Made by a program: the position numbers and the translations under genes. Shown here piece after piece: positions 45,269 to 56,946 of a stretch of DNA of 64,000 bases (positions are counted from its first letter, which is position 1; every line of letters starts with the position of its first letter). Origin of the DNA: Chamaelirium japonicum (lineage: Eukaryota > Streptophyta > Magnoliopsida > Liliales > Melanthiaceae); contig OX393549.1 in assembly GCA_947650365.1 (NCBI GenBank), positions 98,675,516 through 98,739,515 on the forward strand, given 5' to 3'. Under the pieces are notes generated by a model. It was not told where the DNA came from and did no database searches. It was given only the letters and a program-made list of their open reading frames with translations.

Positions 45269-45644
45269 TTCTTTGCTCTGCTCAGCTGCGAGGCTAAGGT
45301 TGGCTGCAAATGACAAGGCTGAAGCCGAGAAGATCATTCAAATCAAGCGGGCGGAGGGCGAGGCTGAATCCAAGTACCTGTCAGGCCTGGGCATTGCTCG
45401 CCAGCGCCAGGCGATCGTCGACGGACTGAGGGACAGCGTGCTCGGCTTCTCGGTCAACGTTCCAGGGACCACGGCAAAGGATGTGATGGACATGGTCTTG
45501 GTCACGCAGTACTTCGACACCATGAAGGAGATTGGCGCGTCCTCCAAATCTTCTGCCGTCTTCATCCCTCATGGCCCCGGCGCTGTCCGTGATGTCGCTG
45601 CTCAGATCCGGGATGGGCTGCTCCAATCATCGTCCAGCCACTGA

Positions 45645-46203
45645 ATGTGTTTTCCAAGTGTGAAGATGATCACCAGTCCAGTGATCTTTTAATGGAGAAT
45701 GTTAGTTGGTATCTACAGGCACTTCGATGAAACCTTGATGATCACCAGTGGGCTGTCCACTGAAGAAGACTATTCTGTTGGATGAATATGTGAATCTATA
45801 TAGATGCAACTTGTACTGATGTTGGATACTGATTGTTTTTCCATAGATGAAGCTATAAAGTCTGTGCTTATTGTCTATGATTTCTCAGCTAGTATCATTG
45901 CTTCTCAAAATTGGATGCTGGTTATTTTTTCCGTTCGAGGTTACCGTCTCGCAGTTAAGATCGAAGTATGAATGAAATCACAAACACAAACACAAATACA
46001 AACAAATGGTTTCGGGATTTGGTAGATAACTCTTGAATCATTCGAAGGAGCACTATATATCAAACATTGGAAAATATTTTTATCCCTTTAGGTGAAAGAT
46101 CAAACAAAGCCAAGCCACGAGGAACCTAACAAACGCCGATGTTTAACGTCCAATTCCAAAAAAAAAATCCGAAATAGAAGTGCATAACTAAGTCCAGGGC
46201 TCT
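45645..46203 (+). other. HIR-C 3' flank between convergent HIR and VDAC
   Basis: Homologous to 3156-3550 up to GCCGATGTTT, then continues directly to the VDAC stop codon. This shows the ancestral arrangement: HIR and VDAC are convergent, about 560 bp apart. Confidence 0.6.
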
Positions 46204-46424
46204 TTAGGAATCGAGCGCCAAGGACATCCCAACCTTGAGCCTCTTCTCCATGGCCATGGTGTTGACCTCCCCAGAGACAGTGATGAATGACCTTGGCCTC
46301 GACTCGCGCTGGACGAGGGCACCCGCCTTCCCGTAGCTGTGACCAGGGTCAGAGGGTTCGGTGCGTGCTGCACCCCGATGGTGAAGGTGCTCTTGTTGCT
46401 TGAGAAGCTGTGGGTGAGCTCTGC

Positions 46425-48435
46425 TGATGGATGCAGATGTTAAAGAAAACTCAAGTGCTGAATTTAAACAATTAAAGACATAAATTCTGCACGTATGATT
46501 CAAATTTCAGCAAAGTCTATGGCCACGGACCATCATTCATTCATGCCCAAACATATTTAATTTAACAAAGTAATAAAACTGACATAATAAGGATTAATTT
46601 CAGATTCTAATAAACAATTCCAGCAATAAAGGAAGAACAATATCTCAAACATAAGCCAAAGTCTCAAAGATAAACATGGATCTAAACGATAATAAACCTA
46701 ATGGATGAGATTCTCCAGAAGCCAATTATTTGGAACCCTAATATAAAAATCAGCAATAAGGCCGGTTGGGAAAGAAAAATTTATCACATGAAAGTATCGA
46801 TGGACGATTTCAAACCGTGCTTTGGTCAATGCCGGCCGCTATCAGAGGCTCCGTTGTTGCAGATGAATGGGCGGAAGAGGAGGCGTGGTCCGGAAGAAAA
46901 GGATGAAGAAGCCGAGACGATTTGATCTTTGAAGATGAATGATCTCCGCGTCGATCTCCCGCGAAGTCGTAGACGAAGGCGTGGTGACGAGGTAGAAGCC
47001 TGCGGAAGGAAGAAGAAGACTAGAAGCAGGATGATTCTTCGGAAGATACGTCGAACAAGCAATCCCGCTTCTCCGTTCTAGGGTTTCAATCTGTTGACGA
47101 TAGTCCCACATCGGTGAGGGAGGCACCCATCACCCGCTTAATATACCCCCTGTGGACCTCCCCTTACAAGCCGGTTTTGTGAGGTGCGAGGGTTTCTAAC
47201 ATGGTATCAGAGCTAGCCTGTCTCCTGCTCCTGCTCCGGGTGCTCCCCACCGATCGTGCCTTGCCATGCGTGCTCCGCATGGGAGGATCCTTGCCACGCG
47301 TGCTCCGCGTGAGGGGGAGTGTTAACGGATAGTCCCACATCGGTAAGGGAGGCACCCATCACCCGCTTAATATACCCCCTGTGGACCTCCCCTTACAAGC
47401 CGGTTTTGTGAGGTGCAAGGGTTTCTAACATGGTATCAGAGCTAGCCTGTCTCCTGCTCCTGCTCCGGGTGCTCCCCACCGATCGTGCCTTGCCATGCGT
47501 GCTCCGCATGGGAGGATCCTTCCCACGCGTGCTCCGCGTGAAGGGGAGTGTTGACGATAGTCCCACATCGGTGAGGGAGGCACCCATCACCCGCTTAATA
47601 TACCCCCTGTGGACCTCCCCTTACAAGCCGGTTTTGTGAGGTGCGAGGGTTTCTAACATGGTATCAGAGCTAGCCTGTCTCCTGCTCCTGCTCCGGGTGC
47701 TCCCCACCGATCGTGCCTTGCCATGCGTGCTCCGCATGGGAGGATCCTTGCCATGCATGCTCCGCGTGAGGGGGAGTGTTAACGGATAGTCCCACATCGG
47801 TAAGGGAGGCACCCATCACCCGCTTAATATACCCCCTGTGGACCTCCCCTTACAAGCCGGTTTTGTGAGGTGCGAGGGTTTCTAACACAATCAATATTCA
47901 TCATCCCCTCATCAATTAGGGTTTGTAGGATTTATAGAGAGGAAACAATCAAAGAAACAAAAAAAGGAAATAAGGAGAGAGAGGCGTTCGCGCGGGTAGT
48001 GAGAGAGGAGGACGCGGGCATGCTTCCCAAGGCGTGCCCGCACGGGTATTTCCACGGGAAAGGGGGGGCCGGCCGGGTGAGAGGGGTTCGGTTAGGGTTT
48101 GAGGGGGTTTTGGTCTCCTTTTGAATCTCATCCATTGAGATCTAAACCGACTTAAGATCCTACGGCTAAAAACCAAACATAGAAACGAGTCAGTTCGGCA
48201 TCTGTGGCTCGAACCAGATGCGAACATGGCTCGCACCTACCCAAACCAGAAAATAAAACATAAATAACTAAAGATTCGTCAGTCGGATCGACAGGAACAA
48301 AAAACCAAAGTCATAGATCATCGAACGAGCTTTTCACTGATGCAGACGGATTGACGATCAGCTTCCTGGATCTCCGTAGGGGATGAAAATACGCCATCAG
48401 CTGTGAAAATCTGCACGTAGGGCTCGTCTGCATCA
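46425..48435 (-). repeat. 3' LTR of the Ty3-like element (with TRIM insertion)
   Basis: About 1.21 kb of LTR sequence plus the 796-bp TRIM array and its 5-bp duplication. Differs from the 5' LTR by scattered substitutions. Confidence 0.9.
47092..47887 (+). mobile_element. Tandem TRIM array: four LTRs, three internal domains
   Basis: LTRs at 47092-47201, 47320-47430, 47549-47658 and 47777-47887 (110-111 bp; start TGTTGACG or TGTTAACG, contain AGTCCCACATCGG, end TTTCTAACA). Each of the first three is followed by the primer site TGGTATCAGAGC and a ~118-bp interior ending in a purine tract (GAGGGGGAG). The array is flanked by CAATC on both sides; the 5' LTR of the host element at 51779-51790 shows the uninterrupted site. 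Confidence 0.95.
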
Positions 48436-49329
48436 AGTCCCCCAGACTCAAAAGAACTCGACTCCTGTCGGGTAAGGTCCTGGATCCGGTGGGGCTCTCC
48501 TGGAAGTAGCCGCAATCTCTGCATCTGCTCCAACTGCTTTCCTTGGTCCGGTGGCCAAGTAATCCGCCTCAAGTACGCAGCGACTTCATCTGGCATCCCC
48601 TGCCCATCAATGCCAAGCAAAGACCTGAAAGCCAAAACCAACATCCTCCTCGGCACGAAAAGATCATCAAGACATCCAGATAATTTCATGTGATAATAGG
48701 AATATAGGTTGACATGAAATTCGAAAGACATATGAAAGGAAAGACCACGGGAGCATAATAAGTTGCGGGTCATCGGCTTGCGCGATAAGCTATGGTTTCT
48801 GTGAAAGGCCATGGGGTGCGGGTGCAATATGTGTTGCTCAAAGTGGCCTGCGCACGTGGCAAAACAAGTGGATTCTAGACTAGGAAGATATATCATGTAA
48901 TCATTGTCTGGATGTAGTGAATAAAATAAGAAATTAAATAACTCATCAAGCCATTTGTTATGACTTTGAAAAAGTAAAAATGATGGGCATTTTGAAATCT
49001 AAAAGCATGGTTTATAAGTACCCAGCATTGAAAAGTGAACAGACGTAGCAAAACCTTCTTTAATGTTTAACTCAACACTTGGTCGATAATATGGATGCAC
49101 ATGGGAATAGTCTGTGAATGTAAAGATGTCAAGCAAATGATGAATGCGAGTGCCATGGATACCTACAGACTCTAAATGCGATGTGCATGCGATGGAATGC
49201 AAGATATTGTCTAATCCCTTCGCAATTTTTAGTGAGACAGATGAATACCCTACTAAATTATCTGCAAATGGTGGTATGGGATGGCTCTGACTCAGAAGAG
49301 CTTGAGGTGCGTGGGATCGGTGTCTCCTA
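48436..49329 (-). other. Unassigned internal segment of the Ty3-like element
   Basis: Lies between the protease region and the 3' LTR, where pol would be expected. A minus-strand frame of ~190 codons (48318-48896) enters the LTR and contains GQGMPDEVAAYLRRITWPP and an EQMQRLRLLPGEP stretch, none of which I recognise. It may be a captured sequence or a decayed accessory frame. Confidence 0.5.
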
Positions 49330-50753
49330 AAACACGTGGGCCATAAGGTGACGTTGATGCCGTCCTTAAGGAAAGTATAGGTGTTGGCTTTCCCGTGATG
49401 TAGTACATCGCGGTCAAACTGCTATGGACGTCCAAGGATAATGTCAGCAACTTCTAAAGGAAGGACATCACACCAAACCTCGTCTCGATATTGTAGCCCA
49501 ATCGACAACTTTGCCAAACAACAATGAGTCACTAGTTTGCTCGTGGTGTTGTCTAGCCAAGATATTTTGTAAGGGTGAGCCAATGGTTTGACTTTCCATT
49601 TCTTGCTCCTAACTACCCTTTCATTGATTAAATTGGTGGTGCAACCTCCATCTATCAAGACACAAAGGTCCATGCCATTGACAGTGCAGACTGTTTGGAA
49701 CAGCTCGAACCTCTGGTTCTTGCAATGTGGCTTTGGGGGTCCTCCACAGAGCTCGTGGGGTAGTAACGCTTTAGGTGCCTGGGGTGATGGAGACTGGTGA
49801 ATAACTAATAGTGGCGCAGTCATGTCATCCCCCTCCAAGACTAACTCATTGAAGTTTTCGCCCTCAGACTCATGACTATCCTCTTCACTACCCGTAAGAT
49901 TTGTTTGGGGATTGAATTGACGTCGAGGACAATCTGCTGACTTGTGACCCGGCTGGTTGCACTTGAAATACTTTATCATGCTTGGGTTGGGTCATAAGAC
50001 TCCTTTACCCTTCTCAGTAAGTGTAGGAATTGTACCAGCTACAGGGGAAGGTCCAGGGATTGGTCTACTAACAGATCCGGATGGTGCCCTAGTGTTGTCA
50101 TATCGTCGGGACGCCGATCGGGAGTGATGAGACTCAACTTTCTTGGCCCGACGGTGTGCATCACTGACCTGATACAAGTCATGAAGGGACACCACCTCTT
50201 GAATAGAGGGCTTAAGACCATTGACATACTTAGCGACGCTCAGCTCTTCATCTTCATGCAGATCATTGCGAGCTTGGAGCTTGTAGAACTCATTGGTGTA
50301 ATCATCCACTGATTTGTGCTCTTGTCGCAGGTTTTGGAATTTTTGGAACACACTCTGTTTGAAATCAGAAGGGAGGAACTTCTGTTGCATTTTTACTCTC
50401 ATGTGTGTCCAAGTGAAAATCTTATCTTTTCCCTTTCTACCCCTAGTGGTCTGCAACTATTTCCACCAGATCAGTGCATGACCTTTCAGTTTGAGACTAA
50501 CAAACTTGACTTGTTTATCGCGGGGAATTTCCTTCCACTCAAAATATTGATCGATTCTCTCGGCCCACTCTAGGAACTCTTCAGGATCCATCCTACCTTC
50601 GAACTCAGAAATTTCGATTTTTATACCCTGATCCCAGTCCCAATGGGATTTCGTTCTCTTATGAGTTCTTCTACTCCGCCTATCAGACCCGTCAGAGGAA
50701 CTGGTGCTATCACCTCCTGACTCAAGATCTAACTCACTACGCTCTGGAGACAC
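49330..50753 (-). pseudogene. gag-protease remnant of the Ty3-like element
   Basis: Minus strand: gag core (EFEGRMDPEEFLEWAERID, GHALIWWK, then LRQEHKSVDDYTNEFYKL), CCHC zinc knuckle (CNQPGHKSADCP) and a retropepsin-like segment (CVLIDGGCTTNLI, with GG in place of the catalytic DSG/DTG serine or threonine, then DIILGRP). Three in-frame stops interrupt one reading frame: after WWK, after KGVL and after GRP. Homology ends after FDRDVLHHGKANTYTF, just where reverse transcriptase should begin. Confidence 0.85.
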
Positions 50754-51123
50754 TCTAGTCCTGTGCTCTCGATGGGGTCGAGGTTGATTTTGGGAATTAG
50801 TGAAGGCTAGGTCAAGGCTTCGATCTGGGTCTGAAGCCTATCCATGTGCTCTTGTTGCCTTGTGAAGGCATCTTGCCAAGTACGGGGTGGGGAAGGTCCA
50901 GCCATTATAAATTCTCTAGAAGATGCTATTGATTCACCTCAGAGAGAGAAAGGGATGATCCTAATAGGGATGTGCTCACGCGGGATGCTAGTTTCATAAT
51001 TAATGCAAAGACACAAACTAAAATAAAGAAAAAAAAATTCAGCAAGCACACAAGGATGCGAATGATGCAAGAGGATCGGCCGTTGCGTAAGAACGCGATG
51101 ACTAGTGCGCTCTGATACCAACT

Positions 51124-52329
51124 TGATGGATGCAGATGTTAAAGAAAACCCAAGTGCTGAATTTAAACAATTAAAGATAAATTCTGCACGTATGATTCAA
51201 ATTTCAGCAAAGTCTATGGCCACGGACCATTATTCATTCATGCCCAAACATATTTAATTTAACAAAGTAATAAAACTGACATAATAAGGATTAATTTCAG
51301 ATTCTAATAAACAATTCCAGCAATAAAGGAAGAACAATATCTCAAACATAAGCCAAAGTCTCAAAGATAAACATAGATCTAAACGATAATAAACATAATG
51401 GATGAGATTCTCCAGAAACCAATTATTTGGAACCCTAATGTAAAAATCAGCAATAAGGCCGGTTGGGAAAGGAAAATTTATCACATGAAAGTATCGATGG
51501 ACGATTTCAAACCGTGCTTTGGTCAATGCCGGCCGCTATCAGAGGCTCCATTGTTGCAGATGAATGGGCGGAAGAGGAGGCGTGGTCCGGAAGAAAAGGA
51601 TAAAGAAGCCGAGACGATTTGATCTTTGAAGATGAATGATCTCCGCGTCGATCTCCCGCGAAGTCGTAGACGAAGGCGTGGTGACGAGGTAGAAGTCTGC
51701 GGAAGGAAGAAGAAGACTAGAAGCATGATGATTCTTCGAAAGATACGTCAAACAAGCGATCCCGCTTCTCCGTTCTAGGGTTTCAATCAATATTCATCAT
51801 CCCCTCATCAATTAGGGTTTATAGGATTTATAGAGAGGAAACAATCAAAGAAACAAAAAAAGGAAAGAAGGAGAGAGAGGCATCCGTGCGGGTAGGGAGA
51901 GAAGAGGACACGAGCACGCTTCCCAAGGCGTGCCCGCACGGGTATTTCTGCGGGAAAGGGGGGGCCGGCCGGGTGAGAGGGGTTTGGTTAGGGTATGAGG
52001 GGGTTTTGGTCTCCTTTTGAATATCATCCATTGAGATCTAAACCGACTTAAGATCCTACGGCTAAAAACCTAACATAGAAACGAGTCAGTTCGGCATCTG
52101 TGGCTCAAACCGGATGCGAACATGGCTCGCACCTACCCAAACCAGAAAATAAAATATAAATAACTAAAGATCCGTCAGTCGGATCGACAGGAAATAAAAA
52201 CCAAAGTCATAGATCATCGAACGATTTCCACTGATGCAGACGGATTGGCGATCGACTTCCTGGATCTCCGTAGGGGATGAAAATACGCCATCAGCTGTGA
52301 AAATCTGCACGTAGAGCTCGTCTACATCA
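51124..52329 (-). repeat. 5' LTR of the Ty3-like element
   Basis: 1206 bp. Lacks the TRIM array and so provides the empty-site control. Confidence 0.9.
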
Positions 52330-53055
52330 TCTGCGCCGACTATTGTGCTCAACAAAGGGATCACGACGTGGTAATAGGAAGCACTCAGCTTGTTTATCTT
52401 TTCATTCGTGCAGCCATGCCTGCATACCGTGCTGCCATCCCTGCGTGCGGATCCTTCAACAATGAAACAAATCCATTTACATTTTTGAATTTATCAAAAG
52501 AGATACTAGTAGCCTGTGTGCAAATTTCAGATGGTACTTACCAAACCAAGGAAGTGTGGAGGTTCCCATTGGTGATGTTCAGTCCAGCCTGCGCACTTTG
52601 TTAAGTACCCTCGGGTGATATCGAGGGATGCATCGACGCCAACGGCGAAGCCTTCAACTCCAGCCACGGCACAGAGGTTGGCAATCAATACAATGGAAGC
52701 ACCAACTGCTGAGTAGTCACTGAAGAACTCCACTCCTGCCTACAATCACAACCAAAGCAATAAAGTATCAGAACAGTTGGTGGTTTCAAAGATTATTCGT
52801 TTCATCAACAAATGGTGGAAAAAGAGACAATTAGTCAGTACCTTCCCATGTTCATCAACCTCCACAGTTGTTGAAGCCTGCAAAAACACATAATAAAGGA
52901 TTATAATGCTCAATCTACATATAAAAAACACTTGAGGACTATGCAACCAGAGTCTACTTTGCCGCAAAGTGTCGTGTCCTTGATCCTCAGCTCGTATAGA
53001 AGCTCGCCAAGAATCAGATTCGTTTGTCCTTGTAGCTGATGCTGTGACTCCCTGA

Positions 53056-53715
53056 AATTTGAAACATCAAAGCAATAGTGACAAATGAACAAGCCACATG
53101 CGATAGCAAACCAATTTATCTAGCAATGTTGTTACATTACGAGAATTTGAAATCTAACAAAATGCATGAAGCAACATTTAAAAATTTGATATTGCTAAAT
53201 CTTCAAAATATCAGAGCAAGATTAGGCCCATTTTATCACTAAACATGTTGTGAATCGTAGGTCTTAGATGGATCATATAAGAGTATGCCCGCACATGTGT
53301 TCAACAAAAGGTCCTTCAAACTAAAAAATCCATGCTTAAAATATCAAAATAAAAAACCCATTCTACTTGTTTAAGAAGACTTTCAATGGTAATCCGCTTC
53401 ATGCATTCTCGGCCTATCTCAATCTGTACTTGTTTTATTATAAGCTTGTGAAGATGGGTTTGGAAGTAAAGAATTAATGCAATTGATAAAGTGGAGTCAA
53501 AGATGATTCCCAAAGTTGAAAAAAAGAGCATTTACCAATGATTTCAAGCATTACCAGTCGAAGGATCCTCATATTTTTGTGGACTCCGCTATTGAGTCAC
53601 TTGATACCGCATCTTCAAGTAAACAATTTCTTTTAGATTTAATATGATTAGTGGTGGTTACACATTTTTATATATGAAACATAAAATAATTTTTGTATTT
53701 GTAGGAATATAATGG
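53056..53715. other. Spacer upstream of the VDAC relic
   Basis: AT-rich sequence. The missing N-terminal VDAC exons are not recognised here. The last ~150 bp may be the degraded 5' continuation of the hAT relic. Confidence 0.4.
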
Positions 53716-54626
53716 GATATGTTTGGAATTGAGATTCCTTCCCTTCAAAAGGTGGCTATTAAGTTGTGCAGCCAACCTTCTAGCGCTTCTGCATATGAGA
53801 GAAATTGTAGTGATTTTGAGGTCGCGCACATACATAAAAGGAATCGATTAGAACTAGGGGTGGGACTTGGGCGGGTCTGACCCGAACCCGACCCGCCCAA
53901 CCCGAACAATGGACAAACATGGGCAAAGCTGGTTAAAAACTTGGACGGGTTTGGACAAAAAAATTTCAACCCGATTTCAATTTGGACGGGTTTGGGCACC
54001 GGTCTTCCCAACCCGAGGAACCCGAGGAACCCGAGGAAGTGACACACTAAGGTTTGGGGGGGGCTTGCAAATCGAAGATATGTTGGTTTTTTTTATGCAA
54101 AAATCTGTTGGTTTGTTTTCCATCTATTTGAGTTCACTAGCAATTTAATTGGGCAACCCGCCCAACCCGGCGAACCCGCCCAACCCGGCAAACCCGTCCA
54201 ATATTTTACAAATTGGGCAACCCGAGCAACCCGAGCAACTCGAATGGGCAAGCACGGGTTGGGCTTCCACGGGTTCCTCGGGCAAATCGGGTTAAGGTTT
54301 GTGCAAATCGGGTTGGGCATGGGCAGACCCTTCAACCCGCCCAACCCGCCCAAGTCCCACCCCTAATTAGAACCACAAAAACTACATGATTTGGGCCGTG
54401 TAAGTGAGGATGAATATGCATATCATGAAGACTAGTATACATTACTACACTGAAAGAAGCCAAATATGTGGATCCAATCTTCATCAACAAAATCTCGCCA
54501 TTTCTCGAAGATCTTTATGATGGCATTAATGGGATTGGGAATAATAATAATGAGCTTTCAATCAAGAGTGAAGAGGATTCCGATGGAGATTTGAATGTTG
54601 ATGATTTTGAGCTAGATTTGGAGTAG
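53716..54626 (+). pseudogene. hAT transposase C-terminal relic, split by a MITE
   Basis: The plus strand reads IEIPSLQKVAIKLCSQPSS, ASAYERNCSDFEVAHIHKRN and RLE, then, after the MITE and its 8-bp duplication, the same frame continues QKLHDLGRVSEDEYAYHED to a stop. This is the hAT dimerisation-domain signature (consensus ERNWS.F and KRNRL). A second frame with DPIFINKISPFLEDLYDG and an acidic end follows to 54626. The N-terminal transposase is absent. Confidence 0.75.
53855..54365. mobile_element. hAT-type MITE with GGGTC interior (3)
   Basis: 511 bp with perfect 22-bp terminal inverted repeats beginning TAGGGGTGGGACTTGGGCGG and a perfect 8-bp target duplication ATTAGAAC (53847-53854, 54366-54373). 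The interior consists of ACCCGACCCGCCCAACCCG-type runs. Same terminal type as the elements at 19184 and 20380. Confidence 0.92.
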
Positions 54627-55059
54627 AACTTCTTTGGATTGATTTGAATTTTGATCAAGATTTATATGGATAAACATCCGGATCCTTTTTTTTTTTTTTT
54701 TTTGTTTATGGACTTGTGGTTGACGAAAGATATGATATTTAATTAACATGCTTTTCTTTATGTTGATTTAATCTTATTGTTGATAATACCTTTAGACTCT
54801 CTTCTAGTATTAGTGTTGCATAAAAATGATGTATACTGCTCCAAAATATGTATGAACATATATATAATAATTATATAATAATTAATCATTTTTTCCTGAC
54901 TCTTTCTTGATTTTTTTGTTTTTTTCAATTTTTCCCAACTCCTAGCCTCACCAACTTTTTCCTGACTTCTGACTTGGTAACCATGGCCACCACCACCAAG
55001 GACATAATTCACACGCGGTGTCTCCATGGGGATCTAGAAGTTGAGATTTTTGGACTTAC
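54627..55059. other. AT-rich spacer
   Basis: Includes a T18 run (54687-54704). No gene or element boundary recognised. Confidence 0.4.
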
Positions 55060-55250
55060 AACTCTTCACTATATAATCAGAGTGCTATATAGATTATTAG
55101 CAACCTAGTTTTCCATGAGAGGACGAAGCACATTGAGCTCGACTACTACTTCTCCCGAAAGTAGTATGAATTTGAGATGCAGAGCAAATTGCTGACTTCT
55201 TTAAGATATCACACTTGATTCCTTGGTTCCGGTTTCTTGTTAGCAAACTG
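55060..55250 (+). pseudogene. Copia-type RNase H remnant
   Basis: The plus strand encodes NLVFHERTKHIELDYYFSRK (55099-55164), the end of the Ty1/copia RNase H domain, followed by a stop and further decayed words. No LTRs or other pol domains are confidently paired with it. Confidence 0.7.
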
Positions 55251-56906
55251 ATGGGAACATCGAGCAGCGCCCATGGCGCGTGTACCAGCGCAGGAGGCGC
55301 TACCTGAGCCTATGGCTTTGATCGGGCATTCAGAATTGTCATCTTTGTTTTTTTATTTTTTTGCATTATGTTGTTTAGTCTCACCTTGATTTTCGGGGAC
55401 TTTTGTTTGCTGTTGCAAGCCTTTATGTAGGCTTGCCCTTTGTCTTTTGAGAGTATGCTATGAATAATAAATTTCTGTTTTCCTCCATATGTGTGTTGAG
55501 AGAAACCAGGGTGAGGTGTATGAAATCCAAACCCAAACCCTAGGCGTGTGAAACCCTAGGTTCAAGCTAATGTGTGAAACCCTAGTTGCCTAATTTTCTT
55601 TTCTTTTCTTTACCCCAGCCCACACCGCCGCCCCCTCATCCCTCTCTCTTTCTCCTCCCGTGACCCTCTCTCTCCCTCTCGCGATTCCCCTACCCCCCCC
55701 CCCCCCCAGGCCCGACCGAACTCCCTTACCCCCTCTCCCGAGCCTCATCCCTCTTACCCCGAGCCCAGCCCCGACCCCGCTCCTCTCTCCCTGTGCCGCA
55801 GCCCCAACCCTGCCCCTCTCCCTGTGATACAGCCCCGACCCGATCCCAACCCGCCCCAAGCCCAACCTGACCCCCACCCCTCCGGCATCCTTGCCCCCCC
55901 CCCCCCCCCCACCGGCCGCCTCCAAGGACGCGGAAGCCCGGGTGAGAATCACAGAGGATTACTAACGGTGGCACCTCGGCGCACCCGTGCACCCCAACGT
56001 TGTGGTTCTACGGGCCCTCGCTCAGGCCAAGCCCCAACCCGAGACTCCCGCATCGGTACCGATCCCGCCACCATCCGAGGCCCCCGAGGCGTTCCGTGAC
56101 CATCAATAGGCATGTCTCCTCTCCAGTAAGGTATCATCGAGTAACACCTTTAATTAAGTCTCCTATGTTTTATTTATGCTCACTGCTGTCCACCTTCGTG
56201 AGTTGTGTGTTCCCACCTGCCCGTGAGTTATCAGTCTTGATATTGTATGTGGGACCATTGCCATCTAATTTAAGCATTGCTATTTATTTCTTTGGAATTG
56301 AAGTATTCAATCTCATGCTAATAGTTCTGTTAAATACATCATTCCACATTATTGGGTTGAATTAATTGTTTGGCCTGGATCTCATAATTAAGTAGTAAAG
56401 CCGTGATCGCTCAATCTGCTGCCGACCGTATCATCACATGCCTTGTTTTGCATCACAAACTCTCAGTGTTTGATCCACCGTGAGTTTGAGGGGGTTGTTA
56501 GTCCTATGTATATACTAGTGCACATATCCTTTATATATGACCCTCTTTTCAGGACATTATATAGTGGTCAATTGGCCCTAATGAGAAGTAATTCCTTCTC
56601 CCCCAAAACCCTAGCCTTCTCTTTATCGCTCTATCTTAGAGTTATTGGTGACAAAAAGTAAAGACTACTATAAGCACTACTTATACAAATTCACGAATAA
56701 CATTGCACAAAAAAAAAATATGCAAACTTTTGTATCAAAACAAAAAATAAGTATGGGTACTCTCATAAACATTCTCCATTAGTTCCTCCTAGCTTCCAAA
56801 CTGTACTGCTCTACAACCATTTCTATTCCAGACTATAAACAACACTAAGATCCCTGATCCTCTAACCAAGATGTCTCAAATCGAACATACAAGTATCCAT
56901 TCAACA

Positions 56907-56946
<40 letters not shown>

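Larger units (their letters stand above)
40489..45644 (+). pseudogene. HIR-C: HIR gene broken in exon 3
   Basis: Exons 1 (40489-40677), 2 (42155-42275) and 4 (45286-45644) are intact and keep their splice sites and phases. Exon 3 retains only its last 46 nt (44099-44144, encoding [15 protein letters not shown]); the first 143 nt, residues ~104-151 of the SPFH domain with VPKLNLDD and DELEKAMS, are gone. In their place are an LTR-type insertion (42628-43732), an inverted piece of intron 2 (43733-43974) and unrelated filler. Joining exon 2 directly to exon 4 would lose the whole exon-3 segment, although exons 2 and 4 have compatible phases, so a short in-frame transcript is formally possible. 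Divergence from HIR-B is several percent. Confidence 0.85.
46425..52329 (-). mobile_element. Ty3-like LTR retrotransposon lacking pol, inside VDAC
   Basis: LTRs begin TGATG and end CATCA when read on the minus strand, and the host flanks are a perfect 5-bp duplication TCTGC (46420-46424, 52330-52334). The primer site complement GCTCTGATACCA lies at 51109-51120, 3 bp from the 5' LTR; a purine tract (minus strand, CTGGGGGACT) abuts the 3' LTR at 48436. The internal region is only 2.7 kb and shows gag and protease but no reverse transcriptase, RNase H or integrase, so the element is non-autonomous or internally deleted. Confidence 0.9.
46204..53055 (-). pseudogene. VDAC (mitochondrial porin) pseudogene
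   Basis: Minus strand. Pieces in order: 53051-52957 (GVTASATRTNE, then after a frame change LILGELL and DTTLCGKVDSG), ~52881-52850 (STTVEVDEHGK), ~52741-52560 (FSDYSAVGAS, AVGVDASLDITRGYLTK), and a final exon starting ~52405 with KLSASYYHVVIPLL, split by the LTR retrotransposon and resuming with [18 protein letters not shown] and [13 protein letters not shown] before TAA at 46204-46206. VDAC is the beta-barrel channel of the mitochondrial outer membrane. At least two frameshifts are visible: in the first listed exon, and after YLTKCAG, where another frame gives LNITNGNLHTSLV. With the 5.9-kb insertion this cannot be functional. The N-terminal exons are not found in unit C. Confidence 0.85.

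Noticed and set aside
47202-47213. TGGTATCAGAGC as part of a tRNA gene
   Set aside because: It is the primer-binding site of LTR elements next to an LTR end; no cloverleaf surrounds it.
48318-48896. Novel 192-aa host gene
   Set aside because: It lies between the gag-protease remnant and the 3' LTR and runs into the LTR, so it belongs to the retroelement; reported as an unassigned segment instead.
55590-56099. Overlapping Gly/Arg/Pro-rich frames on both strands
   Set aside because: Compositional frames in a C-rich tract with poly-C runs.
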